64,000 bases of DNA from Plectosphaerella cucumerina (lineage: Eukaryota > Ascomycota > Sordariomycetes > Glomerellales > Plectosphaerellaceae). Below the pieces are notes generated by a model. The model was not told where the DNA came from, ran no database searches, and saw only the letters and a list, made by a program, of their open reading frames with translations. Below, in pieces: positions 12,096 to 23,627 of this stretch (its first letter is position 1; every line of letters starts with the position of its first letter). The DNA lies in assembly GCA_020746995.1 (NCBI GenBank), contig JAGPXD010000001.1, positions 1-64,000 on the forward strand. Reading direction: 5' to 3'. The translations under genes and the position numbers were made by a program.

Positions 12096-12551
12096 TTTAG
12101 CGACCCAGCTGGAGCACTATTGGCGGGACTCCGGTGCCGTTGGTGCTGATGTCGGGAAGCTGAGTGATTACAAGCCGAGCTCTTGGCATCCATATGACTC
12201 GGCCACAGGCGGGCAGCTCTTCAGGAATCCCCCCCGCTTCCTGCATCGCTTTCACCCGACAACGCTCAATGGAATGAGCTATTTCCGCCGAGCTCCAACC
12301 CGCACACGACGCTTGCAGACCGCCGCCCCCTCCCCCGAGATGACGGTGGCAGCCCGAGGCCGCTTGGCATAGCAATGCCGGCGATGCACCGTCCATTGGC
12401 ACACGTATCGCGAGACACTTTCCTTGAATCGCGAATATTGGCACGACAGGGGCCTTGCGAAATATTCCTACCCGACCCCTCCTGAGCGAGTATTACCCGA
12501 CCTTCGTTCCGATTGCCCGCGCGTTCGCGTCTCCCCGACATCAACAACACG
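12096..12551 (+). promoter_or_regulatory. Upstream region of the glutaminase gene
   Basis: 456 bp of normal GC content between the RIP block and the glutaminase ATG. It includes a poly-G run (GGGGGAGGGGGCGGC class, read on the minus strand) near 12,320-12,345. No clear TATA box or known operator was recognised. Confidence 0.4.
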
Positions 12552-14284
12552 ATGAAGTCACCCATCCCCGACTACCTCGAACGCGTCCTCGACAGGGCGC
12601 GGGCCAACGAGGGCGGCGCACCCGCGGCCTACATCGAGACGCTGGCCAATGCCGACACGTCCAAGATGGCTGTCGCCCTTGCCATGGTCGACGGCAACAT
12701 TTACTCGGCCGGCGACGACACGGTCGAGTTCTCCATCCAGTCCATCTCCAAGGCATTTGTCTATGCCCTGGCCATCGAGGACGCCGGGCTCGAGCGCGTG
12801 CTGGAGAAGATTGGCGTCGAGCCCTCGGGCGACGCCTTCAATGAATTGTCGCTCGAGCGAAGCACCAACCGCCCCATGAACCCAATGATCAACGCCGGTG
12901 CCATCACTGCCCACTCGCTCGTCGTCGGGCCCAACGCCTCGGCCGAGAAGCGCACTGCGCGCATCCTCGACGTTCTCTCGCGCCTCGCCGGTCGTCGCCT
13001 GGCTGTTGACGAGGAGGTATACGAGGCGGAGCTGCGCGACGCAGACCGAAATATGGGCATCGGCTACATGCTCAAGGCCGCTGGCATCATATCCTGCGAT
13101 CCCGCTGAGGCCGTCCGCGGCTACATCCGCCAATGCGCCATCAACGTCAATGTACGCGATCTCGCAATGATGGCCGCCACTCTCTGCAACGCCGGTGTCC
13201 ACCCAGTCTCTGGGGACTACATCATCCCCCAGACCAGCGTGCGCCAGGTCCTCTGTACGTTCTCCCGGAGTCCTCTACATTGCATCAGGCTGTGTCAGCA
13301 GCTGTGGGAGCCCATCTTACGACTTGGTAGCGCGTGGACCCCACGTGGAATCACGACTCGCGGGACAAACTCCTGATGACTCCTGACACAGCCATGAAAG
13401 AAACTTGCTGACGAGCTAAAAGCGATAATGACCACCTGCGGCATGTATGATGCTGCCGGTGACTGGGTCTCCAGGGTTGGCATCCCCGCCAAGAGCGGCG
13501 TCGCTGGCGGCATCATTGGCGCCCTGCCCGGCCAGGTTGGCCTTGCCGCCTTCTCGCCGCGCCTCGATGAGCGCGGCAACAGCGTGCGCGGCGTCGCCAT
13601 CTGCGAACAATTAAGCTCTGATATGGGCTTCCACATGGTTTGTTCCTCTTCACCCCATTGGGCTGTGTTAGGAGGAGTTGTGGGAGTTTGTCTTACGAGT
13701 TGGCAGCACGTGAACCCCAAGTGGAATCACGACTCGCGAGACAGACTCCCACGACTCCTAACACACCAGCTATTCAAGGAAATCACTAACACGGTGTGTT
13801 GTAGATGGATGTCAGCCAGATCGCTAGGGCCACGGTCCGCACTCACGTCGCCACCATCCTCCCAGGCGAGAGCGAGCCGCACCATCACAACTGCCAACGC
13901 GAGGTCGTCATCTTCAGCCTGCGCGGTGCCGTGCGGTTCGCTGGCTCCGAGCGCCTGACCCGCGCCGTCGCCCGCGAGCTGGGGCAGCCCGACCCAAACG
14001 ACCCCGGCTCGGGGGCGCACGCCGACGCCTGCGCCATCGTCTTTTCCTTCCGAGATGCATACTCGCTCAACGCCATAGCCCGCCGCATCATTCACGAGGA
14101 TATTCGGCGCCTGCTGTCCGAAGGCAAGAGCGTCGTCGTCATCGACCCCTCGGCTGTCTTGCAGTGGGACGAGAACGTTGTCGGCAGGGACAAGCACCCA
14201 CGCGTCGTCATGAACGAGACGGAGGCGCGGGACCTGATAGGCGGCATCGGGTGCCGTGCCGTGTCGAGGGAGGACAGCTGGTAG
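12552..14284 (+). CDS. Glutaminase (serine beta-lactamase-like family) fused to a STAS domain
   Basis: Predicted exons are 12552-13254, 13423-13637 and 13805-14284, giving 465 residues. The glutaminase domain has the canonical FSIQSISK motif with the catalytic S64-x-x-K67 pair, PMNPMINAGAI, CGMYDAAGDW and GIPAKSGVAGGI. It hydrolyses glutamine to glutamate and ammonia. The third exon encodes a STAS-type domain (EVVIFSLRGAVRFAG ... VVVIDPSAVL), an arrangement known from some bacterial glutaminases. The ATG at 12552 is preferred to one at 12513 because the family-like chain begins there. Both introns are long, carry internal inverted repeats and are copies of the introner family. Reading frame and conserved motifs are restored exactly when they are removed. 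Confidence 0.92.
13255..13422 (+). mobile_element. Introner-like element A, an intron of the glutaminase gene
   Basis: A 168-nt GT-AG intron (GTACGT ... AAAAG) that splits the codon before IMTTCGMYD. It contains GGCTGTGTCAG near its 5' side and CTCCTGACACAGCC near its 3' side, which are inverted repeats, plus the shared core with ACGTGGA. A branch-like CTGAC lies about 12 nt before the acceptor. Confidence 0.85.
13638..13804 (+). mobile_element. Introner-like element B, second such intron in the glutaminase gene
   Basis: A 167-nt GT-AG intron (GTTTGT ... TTGTAG) at the junction between the glutaminase and STAS domains. It shares GGCTGTGTTAGGAG and TCCTAACACA inverted repeats, an inner GGGAGTTTGTCTTACGAGTT / AACTCGCGAGACAGACTCCC-like pair and the CACGTG core with copy A. 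The branch site is probably CACTAAC. Confidence 0.85.
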
Positions 14285-15015
14285 GAAGAAAGCTGGTCCT
14301 GTCCTGTCGAGCAAGGCACTGCCGGCCGTTGAGGAATCAAGGCGTCTGCTAGAAGAAAGCATCTAGATACGGGCAAACTGATTGATGGACTTGGACCCCT
14401 GCACCATGCCGGTCTGACTCCTTATCACTTCAAGTACTCGCACTACATTTGCAGGGTACACCTCCACGTGGGACTCGTATGGCTGCCGGGATGGGCAAGG
14501 CCGGCCTTTGCATCCCCATTCCTGTTGGTCAGGCTTTCTGGAGCATCGCATGACAGGTGACATGACTAGCTGCTGTGTCGATTGACCCGCTGCGTTGATT
14601 GATCTTCTGCGTCGGTTGACCTGTTGCGTTGATTGAGCTGTTGTCGGTTCCAGGTTATCAGATGGTCGGCTGTCGGGGTCGACTCGGATGGCCCCTCCGC
14701 AGGGGCCTGGCCTCGCCGGAAATCCTTGCCGACTTCGGGGACTCCACCACAAGGCCCTCATCCTTCTTTCGCCAGGGATCCCCCGCTCTTGAGGCGGCCC
14801 CGAAGGAAGCCCAAGCAACGCCATCTCGACCACAGCCCGTACCGCGTCGCGCAAGCCCCGGCTAAGAGACACTGTCGGCCGACGGGGCGGACGCCCCCTG
14901 ATCCATCAGTCATACCCACCCGCCACCCTGGGACCGGTTTGCTTTTTCCCAATGTGCATCTCCGCCGTTACTTGTACCGCATGACAAACAGCAAACACGT
15001 CTGTATCCTTCGACG
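14285..15015. other. Intergenic region with a short degenerate tandem repeat
   Basis: At 14570-14641 a 16-18-bp unit of the form CTGCGTTGATTGA is repeated about four times with changes. No ORF here has support. The region separates the glutaminase 3' end from the start of the Zn2Cys6 gene and probably carries its promoter. Confidence 0.5.
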
Positions 15016-16954
15016 ATGACGCCGCCGGCACCCCTCATGAGGCGTTCGCGCAACGGCTGCTTCGACTGCCGCCGCGCCAAGGTCAAATGCGATGAGATTC
15101 GCCCGTCGTGCGGCACATGCGCCCGCCGCCGACACGTCTGCCAGGGCTACGCGACCCGGAGCTCCGCCGCCGCCGCTGCCGCCGCCATTGCGACCACGGC
15201 GAGGACGGCCTGTCGGGCCACGCCCAGGCCCGAGACACCAGCTTCGATGTCGGCTTCGGGCTCTGCGGTCGATTTGCCTGCGGTCACGCCATCATCAGGG
15301 TCCGCGTCGTCGGGGCGGCCGGGTCACGGGGTGGCGGCGGCGGCAGCGGCAGCATCGCAGGGGGGAGCGGCGCATGCAGCTCGAGGAGCATCTAGGCGGG
15401 GCTCGTTGTCATCGCCGAGGAGGAGGTTCGAGTCAGCAGCCATCGCGACTGCATTCAGATCGCCCTCTCCCCTCGTCGATCATGGCCCAAGCCAAGAGGA
15501 CAGCAGCCACTGCATGCTTGTAGGCTCCCTCTCCCTCATCCCGCGCGGCGCGGTGTCGCCGGCCGACACGTCCAACATTGAGACGTACTTCAAGCGGCAT
15601 CCATTTGAATTGCTTCTTGGAGAGGAATTCGTCAACGAGATGAACGCCAACGTGCTGCTCGTATTGCAGCACGATCCGGTGCCCATGGCAGACGCACTCT
15701 CGGCCATCGGCTACGCATATAATCTGGCTAGCGACTCGGACTCACCACGCTCGCTGATGCTGGTGCTCAACCGTCGCGCCCGCATCCTCGCCAACCTGCG
15801 CACTCTGCGGCCCTCAAGCTGCTACTTTGAACAGGCCCTGTTCTTGTTGCTTGTGCTATGCGCCATGGAGGTAAGCATTCCTTTCCCGGCCTCCTTTGCC
15901 TCCTGAATAGGTACCTGACTTACCTTATTTTTAGCTCGTCACTCTCGCCCAGCCCGGCCACGAGGCAACCATCCCTACCATCCTCCGGAATGTGGGCTCG
16001 CTCATTGGCCACCATCTCTCAACCGGCGGCGAGATCTCCTTCGTCGGGCGCTATCTGCTTCGAGCCCTCGCCCGGCAAGACCTCGTCGTCTCTCTTGTTC
16101 AGATGCGGCGTCCATGCATCCCCACCTACGCATGGCTTGACATGACCGAAAGCCACAAGGCTGACCGCCTCCTCGGCTACACTGTTACCCTGATGCCGCT
16201 GCTCGAGGAGTTGTGCACCTTGGCCGAAGAGGTGCGAGGTCAGGTTTCGAGGCGGCCGTCGCTGGAGTACACCGCGTCTGAGAATGCATCACTGCCGGTG
16301 GACGCGACGACACCGGACTTTGATGCCTGGCTCAACGCCTCACCTTCGCCACCAAAGCCGTCAGACTTCCATAATCGCGCAGATTCTCTCCGTCATCGGT
16401 TTTCGACCTGGCGCCCCATTATCAACGATGCCTTACCCTTCCGCTCATCTCGCAAGTTCCGCGCTCAGGCCGCATCGTACCGCGCCGGCGCTCTTCTCTA
16501 TCTCCACCGCCTCCAGAATCCACCAAGGCCATCATCACGGCCCTCCTTCGACCCCTTCTCACGGCCCACTTACTTTGAACATGTGGCCGCGGTTCCTTTA
16601 CCCTTCGAGGCAGATGCAACGCCGGCCCCAATCTCGGACGACATGTCGCCCTGTGACGCCGAGGCACTAAGCCTTGCCCACGACATTATGCTGCATGCTA
16701 GCGGCCCGCCACCCGCAGAGACGAAGCTCCTCCTCTGGCCTGTGTTCCTTGCCGCATGCGAGGTTTGCAGCGCCGATGATCGAAGCGCCGTAGGCGACCT
16801 CTTCGACTCGATAGCTACGCACAGAGGGACTGTCACGGTCGAGCGGACGCGGCGGTTTGTGGAGCAACGTGTTTGGCGAGCGCGGGATACCGGCTCCGAG
16901 TGGTCATGGATGTATTTGACACAAAGATACCCGGGCGAGTGTCTGCCTATATGA
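15016..16954 (+). CDS. Zn2Cys6 transcription factor with fungal-specific (Fungal_trans_2-like) domain
   Basis: Exons 15016-15870 and 15935-16954 give 624 residues. The 64-nt intron (GTAAGC ... TTTTTAG) is in phase 0, after FLLLVLCAME. The N-terminus carries the binuclear zinc cluster with cysteines at residues 15, 18, 25, 32, 35 and 42. An Ala/Ser/Gly-rich linker follows. The rest is an alpha-helical regulatory region (FEQALFLLLVLCAMELVTLA ... RALARQDLVVSLVQMRRPCIP) typical of UGA3-like activators. It lies between the glutaminase and the hydantoinase genes, so it is the best candidate for the cluster's pathway-specific regulator; that role is inferred from position only. Confidence 0.92.
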
Positions 16955-17141
16955 GGGCAGACGAGAGATTGGCTTCACAGATCCACTTCATGGCATGGAG
17001 CCCGGCTGGCAACGGAGTTCAGCGAGCGCTTGTTGTTTATTTCTCGAAACATCCAAGATTCTATCTTTCTCTCGCCTCTTGACTGTGAAGTTCCTTCCTG
17101 ACTTGTCCACTAAACGCCACCCAATGCAATGCCTGCGCTGA

Positions 17142-20100
17142 TCATGCCCCCTTGAACTCGTCAATGACGCTGATGGGCTTCACATACCGCAGGTCTGACG
17201 AGTACTCATATGGCAACTTGAAGGCTGCCGGCCCCGCAATCTCGAGGCCCCTCTTGGTCACCCACACGGGGTTGGGTGCCATGGTCATCACGACGACCTT
17301 CACACCATACCGGTACTCCTGAACCCCGATCGCTTCGCCGGTCGACACGTCGAGTAGGAAGATGAGGTCGGGAACTGTCGCGACGACCTAATATAAGTTA
17401 GCATAGGAATAAACTGCGGTTCGTGGAGACAAATCGGTGGCCTTACCTGCTCAACCTCCTTGGTCCTCGCCACCACGGCAAGATTCTCGTTCATGAATGG
17501 TACCCTGACCTCGTTCCATGAAGCACCACCTCTTTCGGCCTCACTCTCAACCTCATCGTTGCCCAGCCGCTCGATGACGACTTCACCCAACGAGTGACCT
17601 GTCTCGGTGATGCGTGTCTCGACGCCGCGGATCTTGCCCGTGAAGACACGCCTCGCCGACCCGGCGCCCCCTGCCTCGCGCACGAGCTCGTCCGTGACAG
17701 TGCCGAGCGTTGCCCCGACTTGCGCCCTGCGCACAACCCGACCAAGTCTCCACGCCAGTGAAAAGGTGTTGGGCACACCGGCCGCGCGGAACTTGGCCCC
17801 TGAGAGCGGGTTACCGGCGGCGCCGGCGGCGAAGCCAAACTCGGCGCAGACCTTGCGGATCTCGATGCCCGCGGCCGTCTCGTCGTCCTGGCCTGCAGGG
17901 ACGATGCCGTCGCGTCCATCACCGCTGCAGATGGCCACAGGGAGGAGCTCATTAATCGTCTCGGCCGAAACGTATTGAGAGACCATCTCAAAGTTTGGAT
18001 AGGCCCTTCCCATGGTATCACCGTCAATCACAGGGACGCCGCAGTATCGCTTGGCGCCCCAGATGAGCGTGCTCAACCCATTCATACCGCCAATCTCCGT
18101 GGCCAGCAAGTGCGTCGCCTTGAAGCCGACCTCCTCGCCTAGCCTCAGTATGGCATGATACACGGCGTCCGAGGCGATCCGCTCGAGGCCTACAGCCGGC
18201 GTGCCGATGCCGGCTACCGGCGGCAGGACATCGTCATCACGGAGGTCCTCTACCCTCGTAATTGTGATACGCTCGCCCTCTCGGAGGAGCTCCATGAGGT
18301 GCAGGTACGAGGCGTAAGGCGAGCCACCGCCACCGCAGCCGAGTATGTAGCAGCCGATCTCGATGAACTTGAGGTCCGTTGGCGAGACGAGCCATTCACC
18401 CGTGGGCAGGACTTGGGGGCGGTACGTCGCAAGGTCGACATCATCCGAGGCGTCCTGCATCGACGCTTTGCCGCCCTTTTGCCTCGTCTTGGACGCCACG
18501 TTGGGGGTCTCAGCTTCGGAAGCTTCATCTCCAGATGATGCCATGTCGGAATACACCCGACCGTGATCGGCGCCGCATGCCACCTCGATGCGGACAAGTT
18601 TCTTGTTGTCGACGTACGGCACCCACTCGACGAGCTCGTTCAGCACTGTTACGTCCTCAGCTACGCCACCCTTGGCAACGGCATTGGCGATAGCCTTTGC
18701 CATAACGGCCTCGATGCCGGCGCGCACGTCCGAGGCATCAACCATTGCCTCGGCGGTGCCGTAGATGCGCGCGAGAGCCGCGCCGATGGCATTGGCGACT
18801 CCGGCATGCTCGGAGCGGATGATCCGGCCGACGCCACCGAGCGAGGGAGGGCAGAGGAGCGCGCCACCGCCGACGAGCACGACAGTGCATTCTTCAGGCG
18901 ACAGCTTGATGCGGTCGATGAGAGACTCGAGCATCAGCTTCATCCGTTCCTGAGCCGCAGACACCACCTCAACAGGGACGTTCTTCGCCAGCTCAGGAGT
19001 GCCGACCTCGACGGGGTCAGAGGCAAGAGAAGCAGCCACTGCAATATCGGTGGCTGTTGTAATCTGGCCATTGAAGACAAGAGCCTTTGATGTCAGCTCG
19101 TGACCGACACTGTCAGGACCAACCGTGACAGTTGGACCACTGTCACCGGCGACCGTTCGGACAATACTGCCGCCGCCAAGGCCGATGCTCTCCACTGAGG
19201 GCATGTCGAGGTTGATTTTGACACCTGCGAGGTCGGTGTATGTCTTGCTCAGCCTCGGATATCCGTTTGGCAGCAAGGCACCCACATCTGTCGTCGTGCC
19301 GCCCACGTCGACGACGACGCAACCCTTGTCTCCGCCTCCTGCAGCAAGATCCTGACGTGCGAGGAAGGCGGCACCGCGCATCGAATTTGTGGCACCGGAC
19401 GAGAAGATGCGAATGGGGAAATTCATGGCCTCGTTGAAAGGTAGCAAGTGACCGGCATTGGAGGTCAGGTAAAGCGGGCAACGCAAGCCGACCTTGCGCA
19501 TCGCGCGGATGAAGGACTGAACCGTCTCCCGGGCAAAAGTCAGGATAGCGGTGTTGAGGATGGATGCGTTCTCGCGGGCCAGAAGCCCAGAGCCGGCCAC
19601 CGTGTGCGAAAGGACAACATTTGTGTCCCGGGCATAGACGGGGTCGATGCGTGACAGTTCTGCGAGGATAATATCCCGGGCGCCCTCTTCCTGGTGGTGG
19701 ACAACGTCCATCGGGGAGCCCATGCCGGTGATGACAATGTTTGAGAGGCCAAGACGATGGATCTCTCTCGCCTGTTCGCGCAATGCGACCGCGTCGAGGG
19801 GCGCGACAAGTTTGCCGTCGATGTTGACACCGCCGGGAACGATTGCTGCGTGACCCTCGATGATGGCACGCAGGGATCGAGGCCAGTCGGCGAAAGGGAG
19901 CGCACCCCTGACAAAGCCATAGGAACCGAGGCGGACGACAGCGACGGGCGAGAGGAGGGCCGCGTCGCGCTGGATGATGGCGTTGAGAAAATGTGTGGTG
20001 CCAATCGCGAGGGCGGTGATGGATGCGGGGTCAGGGGGGGAGGCGATTCCTGAGTTCTTGTCGAAGGAGACCGGCTTGGCAAGTAGCGTTGTCAGGGTGA

Positions 20101-20329
20101 GCTCCACGCCGTCGGTCACATCTGCAGTAGTGGGCGACTTGTGTGATGATACGACGGCATCGGTGCCCGGTCTGGAGAGGTCAAGCAGGACCGAGTCGGT
20201 GTTTGTGCCTGAGCATGGAGGTTCAGCCCGATGGACGTGAGATCACACAACCCGTGGTGGGGTGAGAAGAGACTTACCCCCGACGTCAACCCCCACGACC
20301 AAAGGCCCCTCTGGTGTGACGGCGGCCAT
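17142..20329 (-). CDS. Hydantoinase/oxoprolinase (HyuA-type) fused to a DUF917 domain
   Basis: Exons on the minus strand are 20329-20278, 20208-17447 and 17387-17142, giving 1,019 residues; the introns are 69 and 59 nt. The start MAAVTPEGPLVVGVDVGGTNTD is the ATPase-like phosphate-binding beginning of the hydantoinase/oxoprolinase N domain, restored only by splicing exon 1. The hydantoinase A core follows (VVVDVGGTTTDVGALLPNG, GLGGGS). The C-terminal third, from about residue 600, is DUF917 (GGGGSPYASY, EIGGMNG, VIDGDTMGRAYPNFEMV). The family opens cyclic amides such as hydantoins or 5-oxoproline with ATP; the true substrate is unknown. It is transcribed divergently from the permease and shares a 1.15-kb promoter region with it. 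Confidence 0.92.
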
Positions 20330-21478
20330 TGTGCGGAATTTGGGAAGAGAAAGGGCGACGGAGAGGCAGCAGGGCGTACTGCGAGATTCGAGGCGGAAGC
20401 GGACACGGAATGCGATGCTCAACGGCCGTATCGATACCACTATCATGCCCAGAGCGCACCTCTATGCATCATGTCGCGGCACCCTCGCAATATAACGGGC
20501 GTCGGTGTTGTCTCGGCCGGCAAGCGGATGGTTTGCGGCGGGGCGCCTGGGCGAGGGCCCTGAGGGGCACCGCGTCGGTTTGCGAGCTGACGGATCCGAG
20601 GTCGGGCACAGGAGTGAGCGCATTGCGAATGGGTGTGTGGGCCACGTCTGTTGTCTACCGAAGCCCCTATCTATGCTATCTTAGCGTCGGCCATCGGTAC
20701 TCGGGGGGTCGGTCGTTGTCGATGGATGCCATGCTATCAACACGACGGGCGCCAGCCGGGGGCCCAAGTACACTCTAACCAGTTCATCGGGTCAGCAGAG
20801 AGCAGGACAAAGGCTTGGCTATTCTGAGCTGCCAGGATGTTATAGCTCGGGGAGAGATGGCCGACGCCAATGAAGCCGCTGTGATTACAGCTCGGACTGG
20901 TTGACTGGCAAAAGAAGCAGGGCACGGACGAGGATGAGCAGGAGGCGCGGATAGCTTCTCCGTCTCCAAGCCCCATTATCATCAGGCCACATGGCTTTCC
21001 CCAGCAAGCCCAGTTACGATTGCAACCCCATGAGGTGGCTATCTGCGTAAAAACACCTGGCCGCCCATCCACACTCCTTCTGGCTTCCTCCAGTGGCGTG
21101 GTGGCCGCAGGGTTACCCGGTGCACACGGCGATAAGACCGCTTCCCGGGTACCTCCCCTGGCCTTCACTGGGGGACCGGACCCTGTCAATCTGCCCTGGC
21201 CTGGCCTGGCCTGCGCTTTTGCGGGGGAAAACCTCTCCCCCCGGTTCGACCGCGCGCAGCGGCTAAGCAACCGGCGCGACTCAGACGAGACCTTGACCTC
21301 CTGGTCATGCCTCTCGGCGATCCCTCCTTCGGTCCCCTCGCCGGTTGATAAAGATTGGCTTCCGCCCCTCCGAGCGAGCCGTCAGTCTCGCTCACGCCTC
21401 TCATCGTCAAGACTGTGCAGCATCACTCCACGGGACACCTCGCCTTGAAACACCAGTATTTTGCACCGGCCCGTCGCC
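20330..21478. promoter_or_regulatory. Bidirectional promoter region between hydantoinase and permease genes, with two GATA sites
   Basis: 1.15 kb without a supportable gene between two divergent start codons. It contains CGATAA at 21130-21135 and TGATAA at 21346-21351, both matching HGATAR, the binding core of AreA/NIT2 nitrogen regulators. They lie 348 and 133 bp upstream of the permease ATG. Two nearby GATA sites are typical of nitrogen-controlled fungal promoters, but single sites occur often by chance. Confidence 0.5.
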
Positions 21479-23627
21479 ATGATCGGAAAACTTGTCGAGA
21501 AGTTGAGGGTGGCCGATGACACGGAGCATGGCTACGAGACGGACAAATGGATAAACCCAGACATTGCCCCTTTACCGCCTAACAGGCGCAACTGGGGATA
21601 CTGGGCGTTCCTCGGCTGGGGTTCCATCGCGAAGTGAGTCCACAGACACGGCTCTGCCGACATCCCCGTCTCCTTGCTCACGCCTGAAAGCCTCTGCATC
21701 TCGGCTTGGACCGGCGGTGCATCACTCATCTCGCTCGGCCTTACCATGCCGCAGACAATCGGTGTCATGATCCTCTCTCGCATTCTCATCATCCTGCTCG
21801 TTGTCGGCAACGGTTGGATGGGTGGCGAGTGGCACATCGGCTTCTCCGTCTCGCAAAGGTGAGTCTCCCGCACCTCATCCGTACCGTCCCTCCTCTCACA
21901 CCTGATTCTTCCTTCAGAATGATCCTCGGCATGCATGGTGCCTACATCGGCCAGGCTATGCGAATCATGCTGTCCATTGTCTGGTACGGCTCGCAGGCCT
22001 GGCTCGGCGGCCTTTGCGTCTCGGCTATGATCAGCAGCTGGAGCCACAGCTTCCTGCACATGGAGAACACGTTCCCGGCAAGTGCCAACATGGTCACGCG
22101 CGACTTCATAGGTTTCTTCCTGTTCCACCTGATATCGGTGCCCTTCCTGGTAAGTTGCTCCTGATCCATCAGGTCAATGCATGTGGGCCACTAACACTAT
22201 CACCCAGATCATCCGCCCCGAGAACTCCAAGTGGTACGTGATCACTGCAAATGGCATTGTGCTTGTCGTCATGGTTGGGATCACGGCCTGGGCTGGTGAT
22301 ACGGCCGGCGGCGTCGGTCCCCTCTTCATCGCCGGGGCGCGTCAGCCCAGCGTCCTCTCGACCGGCTGGGCATGGGCCTACGGTATCATCGCCACGCTCG
22401 GCACCATTTCCGCCGGCATCATCAACCAAAACGACTTCACCCGTTTTGCTCGTCGCCAAGGAGTCCAGGTGCCTGGTCTCGTCTTTTCACTTCTGGGACC
22501 GGGCATGGTTGTGCCCATCTTCGCCATCATCACAGCATCAGCGTCCATGGAGATTTGGGAGCTTGAACAGCCCTTCTGGAATCCCTTGTCCATCATCATC
22601 CAGTGGATGCTGGACGACTATAGTCCCAAGGCCCGCGCCGCTGCCTTCTTCTGCAGTTTCGGGTTCGTCATCGGCCAAGTCGCGGAGAACATACTCGGCA
22701 ATGGATACGCAGCTGGTACGCGAGCCGTTTACTCCCTATTGAGCTGTGTCGGGAGTTACTCATGCTCACATACCACGTGGCATGACTCCCATGGACTCCC
22801 GCCAGCTCCCAAGACAGTCATAGAACAAAGAAACTAACTCGGAATGTAACAGGTATGGACCTGGCGGGCTTATTTCCCGCGTGGATCACAATCCGCCGCG
22901 GTGCCCTGCTGGCCGCTTTACTCTCTTGGTACGTTAATACTATATTAGGCTGTGTTAGGAGTTGCGGGAGCCTATCTTGTGTGTTGGTACCCAGCACGTG
23001 GACCCCCATGTGGCACAACAACCTCGCAAGATAGGCTCCTGATAACTCCTGACACAGCCGTAAAAAGGACCTAGCTAACTAAATCGAAGGGGAGTATTGC
23101 CTTGGGAGTTCTATAACACTGCCAGCGTCTTCGTGGCCGTCGCCGCGTCCTTCTCCGTCTTCCTCGCCCCGCTGACGGGCATCATGATGGCCGACTACTT
23201 CATCGTGCGCCGCCAGAAGGTTCAGATCAGCCAGCTGTACACCGGCTCCCGCGACGGGTCATACTGGTACACCTACGGCTTCAATTGGCGCGCCCTGCTG
23301 ACCTGGGTGGTGTGTTTCGTCCCGGCCATGCCAGGCATGATTGCCGGTGTCAACCCATCGGTCATAGTTTCGCAAGGTCTGCTTAATTACTACCGCGGCA
23401 ACTACTTATTTGGCTTCACCATGGCCGTCACAATGTACAGCGTCATCTGCTTCTTCTTCAAGCCAAAGGGCGCCGGGCTGCAGGATGACGCTGATCTCTA
23501 CGGCACCTTTGATGAGGACGTGGCGGCACGCAAGGGCATGACACCGTTTGCCAAGACCGGTGGGTTGGAGATGCCTGAGGGAGTCGAAATCGGTGAGAGC
23601 ACCGGGGAAAAGAAGCTTGGTGCCTAG
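21479..23627 (+). CDS. NCS1-family nucleobase/allantoin/hydantoin-type permease
   Basis: Six exons: 21479-21633, 21691-21858, 21918-22149, 22208-22715, 22853-22928 and 23090-23627, giving 558 residues. The first three introns are ordinary (57-59 nt); the last two (137 and 161 nt) are introner copies. NCS1 features are NPDIAPLPPNRRNWGYWAF before the first helix, ANLCISAWTGGASLISLGLT in helix 1, GIINQNDFTRFARR in the middle, and about twelve hydrophobic segments, with a polar C-terminal tail. It should bring a purine, pyrimidine, hydantoin or related ring compound into the cell with a cation. Its position beside the hydantoinase suggests it imports that enzyme's substrate. Confidence 0.93.
22716..22852 (+). 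mobile_element. Introner-like element C, an intron of the permease gene
   Basis: A 137-nt intron (GTACGC ... TAACAG) within NGYAAG-MDLAG. It keeps GCTGTGTCGGGAGTTACTC, the CCACGTGGCATG core and a right arm with CAGCTCCCAAGACAGTC, but is shorter and more diverged than the others. The branch site is ACTAAC, about 15 nt from the acceptor. Confidence 0.75.
22929..23089 (+). mobile_element. Introner-like element D, an intron of the permease gene
   Basis: A 161-nt intron (GTACGTTAATAC ... ATCGAAG) within LLSW-GVLPWEFYN, only 76 nt of exon downstream of element C. It has GGCTGTGTTAGGAGTTGCG and CTCCTGACACAGCC arms, an inner AGCCTATCTTG/CAAGATAGGCT pair and a CACGTGG core. The branch site is GCTAAC. 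Confidence 0.85.
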
